Assembly: GCA_028276215.1 (NCBI GenBank)
Contig: JAPYWT010000181.1
Location: forward strand, 1 to 5,710
Source of the DNA: Thermoflexus sp.
Lineage (GTDB): Bacteria; Chloroflexota; Anaerolineae; B4-G1; DUEL01
Direction of reading: 5' to 3'
Length of the DNA stretch: 5,710 nt
Shown: one piece after another, positions 5,708 to 5,710 of the stretch
Position numbering within the stretch: the first letter of the stretch is position 1
Layout of the letters: each line of letters begins with the position of its first letter
Translations under genes and position numbers: made by a program
Notes under the pieces: model-generated
Told to the model about the DNA's origin: nothing
Database searches by the model: none
The model's input: only the letters and a program-made list of their open reading frames with translations

Positions 5708-5710
5708 CAA

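Overview
The window is GC-rich bacterial DNA with five genes, all on the plus strand. They read: the 3' part of a glutamyl-tRNA synthetase gene (gltX), a DUF4058-family protein, a large glycyl radical enzyme, a small CBU_0592-type membrane protein, and a protein joining two [4Fe-4S] clusters to a nitroreductase domain. The strong GC bias at third codon positions, the DUF4058 and CBU_0592-like genes, and the style of the intergenic palindromes suggest a Chloroflexota-like (Anaerolineae or relative), at least partly anaerobic bacterium. That assignment is inference; no taxonomic marker is complete here.

Layout. Bases 1-939 hold gltX, which runs off the left edge. After 25 bp comes the DUF4058 gene (965-1768), with a good Shine-Dalgarno. 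A 41-bp palindrome (1772-1812) separates it from the glycyl radical enzyme (1834-4239), which has both the active-site Cys-x-Glu and the C-terminal glycyl-radical motif. An inverted repeat built from a 'cacgaagacacaaag' motif follows (4248-4305). Next is the three-helix membrane protein (4333-4698), whose last 33 codons lie inside a 104-bp palindromic element (4597-4700). The ferredoxin-nitroreductase fusion (4749-5633) follows, and a second copy of the 'cacaaagac' inverted repeat closes the window (5634-5707).

How the genes work together. gltX is housekeeping and probably unrelated to the rest. The glycyl radical enzyme and the iron-sulfur/flavin protein both suit anoxic metabolism and could be linked, but repeats separate them and no radical SAM activase lies between or beside them. 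The enzyme therefore looks like an orphan that depends on an activase outside the window, and its substrate cannot be read from the sequence.

The most striking non-coding structure is the 4597-4700 element. It folds on paper into a four-way cloverleaf of three perfect hairpins closed by a 14-bp outer stem, with one unpaired junction base. The smaller element at 1772-1812 looks like a reduced relative. No CRISPR array, tRNA, rRNA, transposase gene or convincing promoter was seen.
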